From positions 62,001-126,000 of the forward strand of contig NZ_JAKVOI010000001.1 in the NCBI RefSeq assembly GCF_022482905.1: a stretch of 64,000 bases of DNA, given 5' to 3'. Both the position numbers and the translations under genes were made by a program. Shown here one piece after another: positions 1 through 9,491 of this stretch (its first letter is position 1; every line of letters begins with the position of its first letter). The stretch comes from Clostridium sp. GTDB lineage: Bacteria; Bacillota; Clostridia; Clostridiales; Clostridiaceae. Below the pieces are notes generated by a model, which was not told the origin of the DNA, made no database searches, and saw only the letters and a program-made list of their open reading frames with translations.

Positions 1-1171
1 GCATTTCTACACCAAAGAGTTCCATGAAGGTGAAAATTACGGATTTACCCTCTGCAAGCAAATGAAATAAGTTATGAGCTATATGTCCGGATAAATCCAA
101 AGGTATAATGGCGTATCCGAATCTAGTAAAGTTTTGTTTGACTGAATCTCCATTAAATTTCTTCGCAATTAATCCTGTTATAGATAATAAAACAATAGGA
201 ATCAGCATAGCAATAATAAAAGTTACAGTGAAGGTTATGTAATAACTTGTAGTACCAAGCACATTTTCAAGCTGATTTAGGATATCTTTCCATATAGCCA
301 GCATAGTAATATTCTGGACAAATACAATACCCATAATTACAACGGCTAGAAATGCTTCTGGAAGTTTTGGCTTGCGAATAAACCATAATTCCTTGGTAGG
401 TATACGTGGATATACTCTAATAGAATCATTGGGACAATTTTTTACACAGTTACCACAAAAATTACATTCTGCATTGGTTTCCATGACTCTTGGAAATTCA
501 AACATTGGACATCCTGCAGCCTTTTCACCACCCTTATAACAGGCAAGTACTTTACATTTGGCACATTTTTCTGGAGTTGCTCTTAATTCCATCATGCCAA
601 CCCTTGTATAATTGCTGGATACACCTCCAAGAAAACATAAATATCTGCACCAGGTTCTGCGTTCAAAGAATGCCCCCGAGAAAATGACTCCAATAGTAAT
701 AAGCAGTAGTACAACTCCTGAACCACGTGGTGATTCAACAACACCCCACACATGATCGCTCCAGGTTATCATTATAAACATTGCATCTATAATCCATATT
801 CCATATTTTCTTAAAAATTTAGGAACTGGTCGATTGTTGCCAACAAACTTTTGAATAATATCATTAACAAGACCAAAAGGACATATGGCACACCAGAATC
901 TACCAAGAAGAAATAGCATAATTGGTAGTATAGGCCACCATAATACCCATGTCCCAGCTGTACCAAAGTTATCGTGGGCAATAGAAGGTCCAACTAGTAA
1001 TTCATAGACAATAAAGGAAAAAACTATTAAAATCGGCCACTGGAATATACCAGGGTACCATTTACTTTTTATAAATTCTTTAAATGTCTTGTTTTTAAGT
1101 AAATTTGCATTATTTGTATTATATGAAGAATTGAAATTTTTTTCATCTTCACATTTTTTATTTTCCATCAT
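1..1171 (-). CDS. Membrane polyferredoxin, NapH/CcoG-like, 3' end cut by window edge
   Basis: The reading frame opens at an ATG at 1171 and stays open to base 1, giving 390 visible residues with the C-terminus outside the window. There are about five to six hydrophobic spans. Cys-rich motifs are WCAIC at about 93-97, WCRYLC at about 174-179, and two 4Fe-4S sets: C203/C206/C211/C221 and C236/C239/C242/C246. This pattern belongs to the NapH/MauN/CcoG polyferredoxins, which move electrons through the membrane. A late segment carries several His (about 363-370). The FixH-like gene just upstream and the polyprenyl synthase suggest a membrane redox module. The exact partner is not visible. A tandem ATG at 1168 is an alternative start. 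Confidence 0.85.
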   Translation of the reverse strand, partial: MMENKKCEDEKNFNSSYNTNNANLLKNKTFKEFIKSKWYPGIFQWPILIVFSFIVYELLVGPSIAHDNFGTAGTWVLWWPILPIMLFLLGRFWCAICPFGLVNDIIQKFVGNNRPVPKFLRKYGIWIIDAMFIMITWSDHVWGVVESPRGSGVVLLLITIGVIFSGAFFERRTWCRYLCFLGGVSSNYTRVGMMELRATPEKCAKCKVLACYKGGEKAAGCPMFEFPRVMETNAECNFCGNCVKNCPNDSIRVYPRIPTKELWFIRKPKLPEAFLAVVIMGIVFVQNITMLAIWKDILNQLENVLGTTSYYITFTVTFIIAMLIPIVLLSITGLIAKKFNGDSVKQNFTRFGYAIIPLDLSGHIAHNLFHLLAEGKSVIFTFMELFGVEM

Positions 1172-1191
1172 AAGAATTATTTCCTCACTTT

Positions 1192-1728
1192 CTATGCTGC
1201 TGAAGCTTTTTTCTTGTTTTTTAATATTCCAGCAATAATAATAATTAAGACAACTGCTCCTAAAAACCCGCCTATGACAAACCAATTAGGTCCGGAGCTA
1301 ACTACTTTTATGTCAAAGTCAGCCATTTTTTCCTGGCCTTCTGCTGTAAAATTTGTTTTAATTGTCCAATCACCCTTATCTGAAAAATTTAGAGCCCCTG
1401 TATACTCCCCTTTTTCATGTCCTTCCTTAAAGTCAACAGTCTCGGGTTCAGAATCATCCATATTCATATTATCCATATTGTCTTTTGGCATGTCAGCAGT
1501 TACTTTAACATTTGCATTTTCCAATGGCTGTCCTTTTTTATCGTAGAGTTTGATTGTCAATGTGTTGTTGCCGACGTTCACTGTATCACCACTTGATATC
1601 AAGTCAATTTTTATTCCGTCTACGTTTTTTTCAATTTTGGTTCCACTGCCATCAGCCAGTACAGCTGCGGATAATATAAGTGTAAAAAATAACGCCATGA
1701 TCGAATTTTTAATTAGTTTACTTTTCAT
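1192..1728 (-). CDS. FixH/YtkA-like secreted domain protein with C-terminal membrane anchor
   Basis: 178 residues. A signal peptide ending near residue 25 is followed by a beta-rich domain (about 30-142) resembling the FixH/YtkA fold, then a membrane span at about 149-171 and a Lys-rich tail. So the domain should sit outside the cell, anchored at its C-terminus. A Met/Asp/Asn-rich patch lies near residues 81-92. FixH relatives accompany CcoG-type polyferredoxins in copper and oxidase maturation, and the polyferredoxin gene is immediately downstream, 20 bp away. A strong GGAGGGG site precedes the ATG. Function in an anaerobe is unknown; copper or electron-transfer involvement is inference. Confidence 0.7.
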   Translation of the reverse strand: MKSKLIKNSIMALFFTLILSAAVLADGSGTKIEKNVDGIKIDLISSGDTVNVGNNTLTIKLYDKKGQPLENANVKVTADMPKDNMDNMNMDDSEPETVDFKEGHEKGEYTGALNFSDKGDWTIKTNFTAEGQEKMADFDIKVVSSGPNWFVIGGFLGAVVLIIIIAGILKNKKKASAA

Positions 1729-1764
1729 GTTTTATACCCCTCCAATAATAAATGATAGTTTGTT

Positions 1765-2610
1765 TTATCCTACTCTAATCTCCAATTTATTTTTAATTTC
1801 TATAGTTGGTTTATATAAGTCCAGTACATAATCCACCAAGTTAGTCAGGCTTTCAACATAATTAGAATCCTTAAGGTTTTTAATGGAATCTTTAGCATTG
1901 GATGCAAATTTGAAAGCTTCCGTTATATCTATATTTTTTATGGCTACTGGATCTTTATCAATATAGTCATCCAATATTTGATATGTAACACCTAAATTAT
2001 GACCATAATTTAACAGCATATTGAACTCTTTTTCATCTGCACCAGATAAAGCAGCCCCAAGGCCACAGCATACTCCCATAAAAAATGCTGTTTTTTCTTC
2101 AACTATTTTTAGATATGTTTCACGATTTATATTTGAAATGCTTGCATTTAGTATCTCAGATGCTGACATGACTTCTGTAACTATTCCCATGGTTTCGGAA
2201 AAACCTTTGGGAAGTTTGTCTGAAAATATAAGAAAAGCTCTGGAATATAATGCATCACCAGTCAATAAGGCTATTTTATCTCCATAAACTCTATTCAGTG
2301 TTTCATGATTACGTCTTGTTGAATCCCCATCGATTATATCGTCATGTATTAGGCTTGCACTGTGGATAAGTTCAATACCAACACACAGGTGTATTAATTT
2401 TTGTTCTACACTTTCCAGCACGTGGTTGTTTACAGCCCTTGATGACAGCAAGGTTAATATTGGGCGCAGGTATTTTCCCGTACTTGAGAAAAAATATTTA
2501 AAGATGTCTCTCGTTGAATTATCGCCTATATTATTAGTAATAGTTTTTAATTCGATTTTTACTTTGTCAAGTTCCTCGGCTATTGGCAAACAGATTTTAC
2601 TAAATTCCAT
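1765..2610 (-). CDS. Short polyprenyl diphosphate synthase family protein
   Basis: 281 residues of the trans-isoprenyl diphosphate synthase fold. Visible are GKYLRP (45-50), the first aspartate motif DDIID (90-94) followed by RR (99-100), GDALYS near 118 and the second motif DDYID (214-218). These bind Mg2+, allylic diphosphate and isopentenyl diphosphate. Family members are usually about 320 residues and carry a GK..TLP-type segment after the second aspartate motif; here that segment is absent and the tail is short. It may make quinone or carrier side chains for the redox genes downstream, which lie 36 bp away and probably in the same operon. A HepT/DmkB-like role is possible. Confidence 0.8.
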   Translation of the reverse strand: MEFSKICLPIAEELDKVKIELKTITNNIGDNSTRDIFKYFFSSTGKYLRPILTLLSSRAVNNHVLESVEQKLIHLCVGIELIHSASLIHDDIIDGDSTRRNHETLNRVYGDKIALLTGDALYSRAFLIFSDKLPKGFSETMGIVTEVMSASEILNASISNINRETYLKIVEEKTAFFMGVCCGLGAALSGADEKEFNMLLNYGHNLGVTYQILDDYIDKDPVAIKNIDITEAFKFASNAKDSIKNLKDSNYVESLTNLVDYVLDLYKPTIEIKNKLEIRVG

Positions 2611-2806
2611 ATTGTTTTACACCCCTTTTTATATAACTTGCCTAGCTATTATATAGAATGAATTAAGTATATAAACAGCATATGAAGATATGATGAAGAC
2701 AAAAAGGACTAGATAAAATTAAAAGGCATTGAAATGTAGGAGAAAAATAGAAAATTATTATATAATAAGATATATAACCCATTAAATAGGTTAGGAGTGA
2801 AATTTT

Positions 2807-3346
2807 ATGAATAGATTAAAACACAAAAAAATAATTATTGCAGTCACATTAATATTCGTTACTTTAATAGGAACATCTGTATTTGCATTTAATATTATAA
2901 GGAATTCAACTATCCCAAATAAAGCTATGTCATCAAAAAATTTTAACAGCCGAGTAACAGATTTTAAAACTAAAGATGAAGTTAATAAAAACATAAAGGT
3001 TAAATTTAAGGAGCCTAAATATAAACATGCAAATATGAAACAAATACATGTAGAGGGACAAAGACAAAGTAGTAGTTTAGGTTCATTTGATTTAACCGTA
3101 ACGACATATAAAGGAGATGATAATAAATATATAAGAATACAAGAAGCCAAGGATACAGGAAAACCGGCGGAGTTATTGGCTAATTCTAAGAAAATATCTA
3201 TCAATGATATCGACGCATGGATTTATGGTGATGAAAAAGGTGACAATTATAAGCAAATTATGTTTTGGAGAGATGGGATATATTATAATGTAGCATCAGA
3301 TATAGATTTAAATGAATTAATAAAAGTGGCAGAATCAATAGAATAA
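2807..3346 (+). CDS. DUF4367-like secreted protein
   Basis: 179 residues. The N-terminal hydrophobic segment (about 9-30) is a signal peptide or anchor. The C-terminal half contains an IAESIE-type ending and a W-R-D-G-I-Y-Y stretch characteristic of DUF4367 domains, which are often fused to anti-sigma or MucB/RseB-like proteins. No sigma factor gene is next to it. The start is supported by AGGAGTGA eight bases upstream of the ATG. It is transcribed away from the polyprenyl synthase and converges on the DUF2812 gene. Function unknown. Confidence 0.6.
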   Translation: MNRLKHKKIIIAVTLIFVTLIGTSVFAFNIIRNSTIPNKAMSSKNFNSRVTDFKTKDEVNKNIKVKFKEPKYKHANMKQIHVEGQRQSSSLGSFDLTVTTYKGDDNKYIRIQEAKDTGKPAELLANSKKISINDIDAWIYGDEKGDNYKQIMFWRDGIYYNVASDIDLNELIKVAESIE

Positions 3347-3369
3347 TTAAAAAATTTTAATTATTTTTG
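3341..3369. terminator. AT-rich bidirectional terminator
   Basis: An inverted repeat AATAATTAAAA / TTTTAATTATT with a short loop spans the junction of two convergent genes and ends in a T-run on both strands. Confidence 0.5.
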
Positions 3370-4022
3370 TGCATATTATCTTGTTGCTGGGATGTAATAT
3401 CACTGGATTTATACTTATAATATGATGCCTTATATATATAAAATCCGCTAAAAATAGAAAGTAAAACTGATATAAAAATTCTTAACCAATATAGGGAATA
3501 ATTATTATCAACAAATGTATTTTTTATGATTAAGCATAAGAATATTACGGGAATTAATAGTAAGTACATAAAAAGCCTGCTTATATTTCCGTAATACTTT
3601 TTTAAATCTTTTTCATCAGTATAAGCATTAATTGACAATTCATTATAAGAATCTTTTTCTTTTTGTAATATTAAAATTTCTTTATTTATATCATTTGAAG
3701 TTACTAAAGGTGATTTATTACCGTGGAATTTAATTCTTAACTTTAAACGTAATATTGAAAATTGTAGTAAGTTAAAATCTTTGATATAGGATTTAATACC
3801 AAACTCAGCCAGAGTATTTCTATAATTTTGTATATAGTTAATGTCTCTATTAGCAATAAATTCTACAGAATAAATATATTTGTTCTTTTCTGTTTTGCTA
3901 AAATAATAAGTAAAACCTGTTTGAGAAATCCTTTCAAGCTTCAATCCTTTTTTAGACATATTATTTAGCCACTTTTCATGACTTTCAAATGGATCTAAAA
4001 AAAACTTTAACTTTTTAATCAT
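3357..4022 (-). CDS. DUF2812 membrane protein partnered with PadR regulator
   Basis: 221 residues. The first half is soluble and contains FFLDPFESHEKWL near the start, the hallmark of DUF2812 proteins, which read as 'membrane protein next to PadR'. Two hydrophobic spans occur at about 150-170 and 178-198. The gene begins 15 bp after the PadR-family gene, so the two form an operon. By family precedent the PadR protein regulates this gene and itself. The ligand or stress that triggers it cannot be told from sequence. Confidence 0.75.
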   Translation of the reverse strand: MIKKLKFFLDPFESHEKWLNNMSKKGLKLERISQTGFTYYFSKTEKNKYIYSVEFIANRDINYIQNYRNTLAEFGIKSYIKDFNLLQFSILRLKLRIKFHGNKSPLVTSNDINKEILILQKEKDSYNELSINAYTDEKDLKKYYGNISRLFMYLLLIPVIFLCLIIKNTFVDNNYSLYWLRIFISVLLSIFSGFYIYKASYYKYKSSDITSQQQDNMHKNN

Positions 4023-4037
4023 AATAGTATTATCCTC

Positions 4038-4349
4038 CTAATTTATATATTTTTTACCGAAATCATATAACATTTTTATACGGATAAATTCGCTTGTAAG
4101 AATATTTTTACCCTTCTCTGAAAGCACATAGCAATTCCTCTTCACATATCTAGTATCAGCAGTAGAAGTTATATACCCATTTTTATCTAGAGAATTTATA
4201 ATTCCATATAAAGTTCCTGGCCCTAGGTTTATTTCACCGTGGGTTTTTTCCTCTAAAAATTTTTTTATGCCATAACCATGATTTTCATACAAAAATGCAA
4301 TCATAACATAAAAAGTAGACTCAGTTAATGGTCTTGATTTTTTCCCCAT
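4038..4349 (-). CDS. PadR-family transcriptional regulator
   Basis: 103 residues from the ATG at 4349. The frame is open further upstream to 4469, but family alignment (start MGKKSRPLTESTFYVM) favours 4349, preceded by a GAAAGAAG ribosome site. It is a winged-helix protein with YGIK, LGPGTLYGII and the basic wing typical of PadR. It controls the DUF2812 gene downstream. The leader on the minus strand has two short inverted repeats, TACG-CATTA-CGTA near 4381-4393 and ATATC-TGCTG-GATAT near 4413-4427, which are candidate operator sites. Confidence 0.8.
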   Translation of the reverse strand: MGKKSRPLTESTFYVMIAFLYENHGYGIKKFLEEKTHGEINLGPGTLYGIINSLDKNGYITSTADTRYVKRNCYVLSEKGKNILTSEFIRIKMLYDFGKKYIN

Positions 4350-4527
4350 GACAGTTACTTCTTTCTCAGTTAAAATATAGTACGCATTACGTAGTATAAT
4401 AATTATAACACTATATCTGCTGGATATCAACTTCAAATAATTGTAAAACAAACTAGTTGATTTATACAATTAAATAGTCTAAAATTTCAATTAGGGGTTA
4501 ATATATATAAATTTGGAGGTAAAAGTT

Positions 4528-5883
4528 ATGGTGAAAAAGGGTATAACTTTGGATTTAAGCAAGGCAGAACCTTATTTGGGGAAAAGTGAAATCGAAAAAT
4601 TAAGGCCTTTTGTTTCAGCGGCACATAAAATGCTGAAGGAAAAAAATGGTTCAGGAAGTGATTTCCTTGGATGGATTGATCTGCCCGTAAATTACGATAG
4701 AGAAGAATTTGACAGGATAAAGAAGGCGGCGGAAAAGATAAGATCTGATTCCGATGTACTTATAGTAATAGGGATTGGTGGATCATATCTTGGATCAAGG
4801 GCAGCTATAGAAATGCTGACCCATACATTCTACAACAGCATTTCAAAAGATATAAGAAAAAGTCCAGCTGTATTTTTTGCAGGAAACAATATAAGTTCTA
4901 CATATATGTCCGATTTACTGGAGGCTGTAGAGGGAAAGGATGTATCCATAAATGTAATTTCAAAATCCGGAACTACTACAGAACCTGCTATTGCCTTCAG
5001 AATTTTCAAAGAGCTTCTTGAAAAGAAATACGGCAGGGAAGATGCCAAAAAGAGGATTTATGCAACTACCGACAAAAACAAAGGGGCATTGAAGTCATTG
5101 GCTGATGCAGAGGGCTATGAAACTTTTGTAATTCCGGATGATGTAGGGGGAAGGTATTCTGTTTTGACTCCTGTTGGACTTTTACCTATAGCTGCTGCAG
5201 GAATTGATATAGATGAAATGATAAGGGGAGCTGCTGACGCAAGAGAAAAATATGATATGGATGATCTGGACAAAAATGATGCATATAGATATGCAGCGGC
5301 TAGAAATGCACTCTTTAGGAAAGGGAAGACCATTGAAATGATGGTTAACTTTGAACCTTGTCTTCATTATTTTGGAGAATGGTGGAAGCAGCTGTATGGT
5401 GAAAGCGAAGGAAAGGATAATAAAGGATTGTTTCCAGCAGCAGGTGATTTTTCTACAGATCTTCATTCCATGGGACAATATATTCAGCAGGGATTGAGAA
5501 TTTTGTTTGAAACTTTTATAAATGTGGAGAGCCCACGAAAGGATGTATTTATAAAGAAAGACAGTGAAAATCTTGACGGACTTAACTTCCTTGCAGAAAA
5601 ATCAATGGATTTTGTGAATAATCAGGCACTCAGAGGTACGGTACTTGCGCATAATGATGGAAATGTTCCTGCTGTAGTTTTGAACGTACCCGAGCTGACA
5701 GCATATTATTTTGGATATCTGGTTTATTTCTTTGAAAAATCCTGTGCAATAAGTGGATATTTGACTGGTATCAATCCATTTGATCAGCCTGGAGTCGAAG
5801 CCTACAAAAAGAATATGTTTGCTCTTCTTGGTAAACCGGGATATGAGGATAGAAAGGCAGAGCTGGAGGAAAGACTTAAATAG
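4528..5883 (+). CDS. pgi: Glucose-6-phosphate isomerase
   Basis: 451 residues from the ATG at 4528, with GGAGGT seven bases upstream. An upstream TTG at 4513 overlaps that ribosome site and is rejected. The enzyme interconverts glucose-6-phosphate and fructose-6-phosphate in glycolysis and gluconeogenesis. Family signatures visible are [12 protein letters not shown] near residue 76, [13 protein letters not shown] near 208 and the [10 protein letters not shown] stretch near 310. Length matches clostridial and bacillar Pgi (about 450). It is a single gene closed by a hairpin terminator. Confidence 0.97.
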   Translation: MVKKGITLDLSKAEPYLGKSEIEKLRPFVSAAHKMLKEKNGSGSDFLGWIDLPVNYDREEFDRIKKAAEKIRSDSDVLIVIGIGGSYLGSRAAIEMLTHTFYNSISKDIRKSPAVFFAGNNISSTYMSDLLEAVEGKDVSINVISKSGTTTEPAIAFRIFKELLEKKYGREDAKKRIYATTDKNKGALKSLADAEGYETFVIPDDVGGRYSVLTPVGLLPIAAAGIDIDEMIRGAADAREKYDMDDLDKNDAYRYAAARNALFRKGKTIEMMVNFEPCLHYFGEWWKQLYGESEGKDNKGLFPAAGDFSTDLHSMGQYIQQGLRILFETFINVESPRKDVFIKKDSENLDGLNFLAEKSMDFVNNQALRGTVLAHNDGNVPAVVLNVPELTAYYFGYLVYFFEKSCAISGYLTGINPFDQPGVEAYKKNMFALLGKPGYEDRKAELEERLK

Positions 5884-5894
5884 ATATTTAGTTG

Positions 5895-5934
5895 CCCACT
5901 TCATCGTATATTTTGTAATGAAGTGGGATTATTC
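5895..5934 (+). terminator. pgi terminator
   Basis: Ten-base-pair stem CCCACTTCAT / ATGAAGTGGG (5895-5904 and 5918-5927) followed by a T-rich stretch. Confidence 0.7.
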
Positions 5935-5955
5935 AATTTGAGAAAGGTGAATCTT

Positions 5956-6174
5956 ATGAAAAGAACATTTATTAAACTTTTGATAATATATTCTATCTTG
6001 TTTTTCATTATAAATTACTTTAACACTTCGGATGTCAATACTTTGGGGATAATTAAAATAATTGTTATAGCAGTTCTGTGCGGTGCAGCACTTTCAGGTA
6101 TTACCGTACTGCTTAAAATCAATTTTGTGAAACACAATAAAGAGAGGTTGAAAAACCACAATAAAAAATTTTAG
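5956..6174 (+). CDS. Small two-span membrane protein
   Basis: 72 residues from the ATG at 5956, with AGAAAGGTGA upstream. Two hydrophobic spans lie at about 5-22 and 33-54, with a basic, Asn/Lys-rich C-terminal tail, so both ends probably face the cytoplasm. I do not recognise a family. It starts right after the pgi terminator and lies 21 bp before the YaiI-family gene, so it may be cotranscribed with it. Confidence 0.55.
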   Translation: MKRTFIKLLIIYSILFFIINYFNTSDVNTLGIIKIIVIAVLCGAALSGITVLLKINFVKHNKERLKNHNKKF

Positions 6175-6195
6175 TGTCTGGATGTGATACAAATT

Positions 6196-6639
6196 ATGAA
6201 AATACTGGTGGATGCAGATGCATGTCCGGCAAAGCATATAATAGAAGAGGTGGCATCTGATAATGGTATAGCTGTCACGATGTACTGCGATATGAATCAT
6301 GTTCTGGGCAGTAATTACAGTACAATAAAATATGTAGACAGCGGGTTTCAAAGTGTTGATATGGTACTTATCGGTGAAGTTGGTGCTCATGATATAGTAG
6401 TAAGCCAGGATTATGGAGTTGCGGCCATGGCATTAGGGAAGAAGGCCTATGCTGTAAGTCCCAGGGGATATATATATGATGATAAAAATATAGATAAACT
6501 ATTATTTGAAAGGCATATATCTTCAAAAGTAAGGCGTAGAGGTGGAAAAACTCCCAATCCCAAAAAAAGAACGTTGGAAGATGATAAAAGGTTGGAAAAA
6601 TCGCTTGAAAGGCTCATAAGTATGAAAAAAAACCTATGA
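6196..6639 (+). CDS. YaiI/YqxD family protein (DUF188)
   Basis: 147 residues from the ATG at 6196. A GTG at 6184 is in frame, but the family begins M-x-I-x-VDADACP, which places the start at 6196. VDADACP at residues 4-10, SQDYG near 75, ALGKKA near 84 and the RRRGGKTPNP segment near 115 are all typical of DUF188, a PIN-like nuclease fold. The Asp residues could bind metal. The cellular role is not established. Length matches the family. Confidence 0.9.
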   Translation: MKILVDADACPAKHIIEEVASDNGIAVTMYCDMNHVLGSNYSTIKYVDSGFQSVDMVLIGEVGAHDIVVSQDYGVAAMALGKKAYAVSPRGYIYDDKNIDKLLFERHISSKVRRRGGKTPNPKKRTLEDDKRLEKSLERLISMKKNL

Positions 6640-6706
6640 CATAATATGGAATTATAGTATAATTTAAAGTACGGCATATTTGTAGATTTATTTGGGGGTG
6701 ATATAT

Positions 6707-8710
6707 GTGAATGAATTGGCGATAAGTTGTGATGTTGAGAGTCCCGAAGTGGAAAGATCTCCGGTTATTATAAATATAGAAAATCAGTTTGATGATAAAT
6801 TATTATACAAGTATATAATAGGATATAATGGAACGTGGAGTGTTCTCAAGGATTTTACTTATGATAGAAATGTGAAGTGGACTCCCAGAAAAGATGGCAA
6901 ATATATAGTTATGGTACAGGCTAAAAGGGAGGGTGGTAAGAAAAGTTTTGATTATATATCCAGAATGAATTACATAATAGGTGATGTACAGGAGAAATTC
7001 ATAAATGATATTATTCTAAATAAAGATAGATTTACGCTTGGAGACAAGTTAAAAATAGTTGTAGATACAAATAAATGTCCCCTTATGTTCAGATATTGGG
7101 TAAAAGTTCAAAATCAGTGGAGACTTGTAAAAGATTACTCGACGGAAAATACACTTACATATACAGTAAAGTGTGAAAGTAATGGTGAAATACTGGTAGA
7201 ATGCAAGGATATTGATTCTGAAAGTGATTTTGATGATTTTAAAAAAATAGATTTTTGTGTAGACCCTGTAAAAAAAGTTGAAATATTGGACTTTAAATGC
7301 TTGGACAGTGAATTGATTTCAGGATCGGAGATAAGTTTTCAGGTTGTATCAAAACGTGAAGAGAATAGGACAATACTTTATAAGTTTTTTAAAATAGATT
7401 CCAATGGAAAATCAGAGTGTATCCAGAATTATTCCACAAGAAGGATAGTCAGCTATGTAGAAGAAAAAGAGGGCTCATACAAACTCTTATGTCTTGCGAA
7501 GGATATGTATTCCACAAATAATTTTGACGATAGGGCAATTCTTAATTTTAGTGTAAAAAAATACAGGGAAATAATCATAAAGAATTTCATGACAGATTTG
7601 AATTCACCCCAGCTTACAGATACGGATATCAATATAATTGCCAAGGTTACAGGTGGAAAGGAACTTGTTTACAGATATGTTATCGAGGGAAATGAAAGAC
7701 ATGATTCCGGATATATAAGGTCATCAAGTTATTTGTGGAACAGCAAGTCAGCAGGTGAATACAGGATAATGCTGTTTGTGAAGGACATATCCTGTGAAAA
7801 AGAATATGAAGCCTGCGAATATATGAATTTTACCATAGATGAAAAGAGCAGCGAACCTGTCAATATACAGGATGTTACATTGAACAGAAATGACAGGATA
7901 TTAAAAGGTGAGATTGTAAGGGCAGTTGTTTCGGCTTCAGGCGGAACGGATTTGAAATATGCTTTTTCAATAAGAAAAGATGGGGAGAATATAGAAAATA
8001 TAGATTATGGAGTAAGCAATTGGCTGGAATTTGTGCCAAAGGAAAAAGGAGAATATGAGCTGGAGGCATTTGTAAAGGATAATTATTCAGAAAGGGATTA
8101 TGACTGCCATATGATTAAAACCATAAATGTATTCAACTGCATACCTGCAAATATTGACTATATAATATACCCCATTAGAGAATATTATATGGTTGGCGAT
8201 GAAGTATCAATATGTATAATAGTGCAGGATACTAAAAATGTACTGGTCAAGTATGTAATGAGCATAAATGGACATGCTGTTGAGGAAACAGATTTTATAG
8301 AGGAAAAGGAATATAAATTTGTACCAAAATGCAGCGGAAGGTATGCTCTGGAAGTATTTGCAAAGAATATTAAAAGTGATGTTGAGTTTGACTGCAGGAA
8401 GCGGTTGAATATTGGGATAAGAGACACGATTCCTGTTACGGATACAAAGCTTGTCTGTGAAAAAAATAAGTTTTTGATAAATGAGCCCGTTACATTTTAT
8501 GCACATAGTTCTGGAGGAAAAAATGTAGTTTATGAATTTTATATAATGGAAAAGGGGAACTGGATTCTAGTTCAGAGCTACAGCAGAAAAAGCAGTTATA
8601 CTTTTATACCATTTGACAGGGATGAATATAAGGTTATGGTACTGTGCAAGGATCAATACAGCGGGGATGTCTATGAAGATTATGATATATTTACATTTAA
8701 GGCAACATAG
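6707..8710 (+). CDS. Multi-repeat protein with triple-tyrosine-type modules
   Basis: 667 residues from the GTG at 6707, preceded by GGGGGTGAT; an in-frame TTG at 6692 overlaps that site and is rejected. The protein is built of about seven modules of roughly 95 residues. Each has a Y-[KR]-[FY] strand, a W or Y-S loop, a Y-x-[VL]-x-[VA]-x-[AV]-K-D strand and an [FY]D/Y-[DE] ending, resembling Y_Y_Y (triple tyrosine) beta-sandwich domains. There is no signal peptide or membrane span. The lytic transglycosylase gene follows 51 bp downstream, suggesting a wall-related role with an unknown export route. Confidence 0.75.
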   Translation: MNELAISCDVESPEVERSPVIINIENQFDDKLLYKYIIGYNGTWSVLKDFTYDRNVKWTPRKDGKYIVMVQAKREGGKKSFDYISRMNYIIGDVQEKFINDIILNKDRFTLGDKLKIVVDTNKCPLMFRYWVKVQNQWRLVKDYSTENTLTYTVKCESNGEILVECKDIDSESDFDDFKKIDFCVDPVKKVEILDFKCLDSELISGSEISFQVVSKREENRTILYKFFKIDSNGKSECIQNYSTRRIVSYVEEKEGSYKLLCLAKDMYSTNNFDDRAILNFSVKKYREIIIKNFMTDLNSPQLTDTDINIIAKVTGGKELVYRYVIEGNERHDSGYIRSSSYLWNSKSAGEYRIMLFVKDISCEKEYEACEYMNFTIDEKSSEPVNIQDVTLNRNDRILKGEIVRAVVSASGGTDLKYAFSIRKDGENIENIDYGVSNWLEFVPKEKGEYELEAFVKDNYSERDYDCHMIKTINVFNCIPANIDYIIYPIREYYMVGDEVSICIIVQDTKNVLVKYVMSINGHAVEETDFIEEKEYKFVPKCSGRYALEVFAKNIKSDVEFDCRKRLNIGIRDTIPVTDTKLVCEKNKFLINEPVTFYAHSSGGKNVVYEFYIMEKGNWILVQSYSRKSSYTFIPFDRDEYKVMVLCKDQYSGDVYEDYDIFTFKAT

Positions 8711-8761
8711 GTTATCATAAAAGTATCTTTAAATTAACATATGATTTAGGCGGGTGAAGAA

Positions 8762-9445
8762 ATGAACGTAGATGGTGTATCAGATAAAAATGTTGATAAT
8801 GCCCAAAAATTGCTGGAATTTCAGATGATGTCTCAGATTTTAAAGACGGCATTTGGAGACTCTGACTCTTTCAATTTGATTATGGAAAGTCTGACTAAAG
8901 CTATAAGCGATAGTGATGGCAATATAGATTTATCCAAGTTCAATCTGGGAGAGGAAGACTTGAGCAAGCTTGGATATGGCGGCGGACAAAGACTGAACAA
9001 CGTTTATGCATCAGTAAAAAACGATATAAGCAGTGGCAATATGAGCATAGATGAAGCAGTGGAAAAGGCATCCAGAAAGTATGGAGTGGATAAAAATCTT
9101 ATAATGGCGGTTATCAAGCAGGAATCAGACTTCAACACCAATGCCCAGTCCTCTGCAGGTGCAATGGGACTTATGCAGCTCATGCCTGGAACTGCAAGAG
9201 AGCTTGGAGTGGATAATGCATATAATGCAGAGCAGAATGTAGATGGAGGCACAAAATATTTGAAAGAGCTGCTGAATATGTATGGGAATTCTAAAGAAAT
9301 GGCATTGGCTGCCTACAATGCAGGCTCTGGTACATTGGAGTCCAGGGGAGTAGACAACATATCAGGCATTTCAAAGCTGCCCTATGAAACTAGAGATTAT
9401 GTTCAAAAGGTTATAGGATATTATAATAATAATAAAACAGTCTGA
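8762..9445 (+). CDS. Lytic transglycosylase (SLT domain)
   Basis: 227 residues. The SLT lysozyme-like domain covers about 110-227. The catalytic Glu lies in KQESDFN near residue 121, followed by GAMGLMQLMPGTA and the ALAAYNAGSG motif that shapes the active site. It would cleave the MurNAc-GlcNAc bond of peptidoglycan to give 1,6-anhydro ends. The N-terminal 100 residues are not a signal peptide; they are acidic and helical. The neighbour upstream is the repeat protein, and the pair probably forms one operon. The stop codon lies in the loop of the terminator. Confidence 0.9.
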   Translation: MNVDGVSDKNVDNAQKLLEFQMMSQILKTAFGDSDSFNLIMESLTKAISDSDGNIDLSKFNLGEEDLSKLGYGGGQRLNNVYASVKNDISSGNMSIDEAVEKASRKYGVDKNLIMAVIKQESDFNTNAQSSAGAMGLMQLMPGTARELGVDNAYNAEQNVDGGTKYLKELLNMYGNSKEMALAAYNAGSGTLESRGVDNISGISKLPYETRDYVQKVIGYYNNNKTV

Positions 9446-9462
9446 TGGACTGTTTTATTTTG
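9431..9462 (+). terminator. Terminator overlapping the transglycosylase stop
   Basis: Twelve-base arms AATAAAACAGTC (9431-9442) and GACTGTTTTATT (9448-9459) with loop TGATG holding the stop codon. Confidence 0.75.
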
Positions 9463-9491
9463 TATACTAATATATTTAATGGAGGTTGTAC

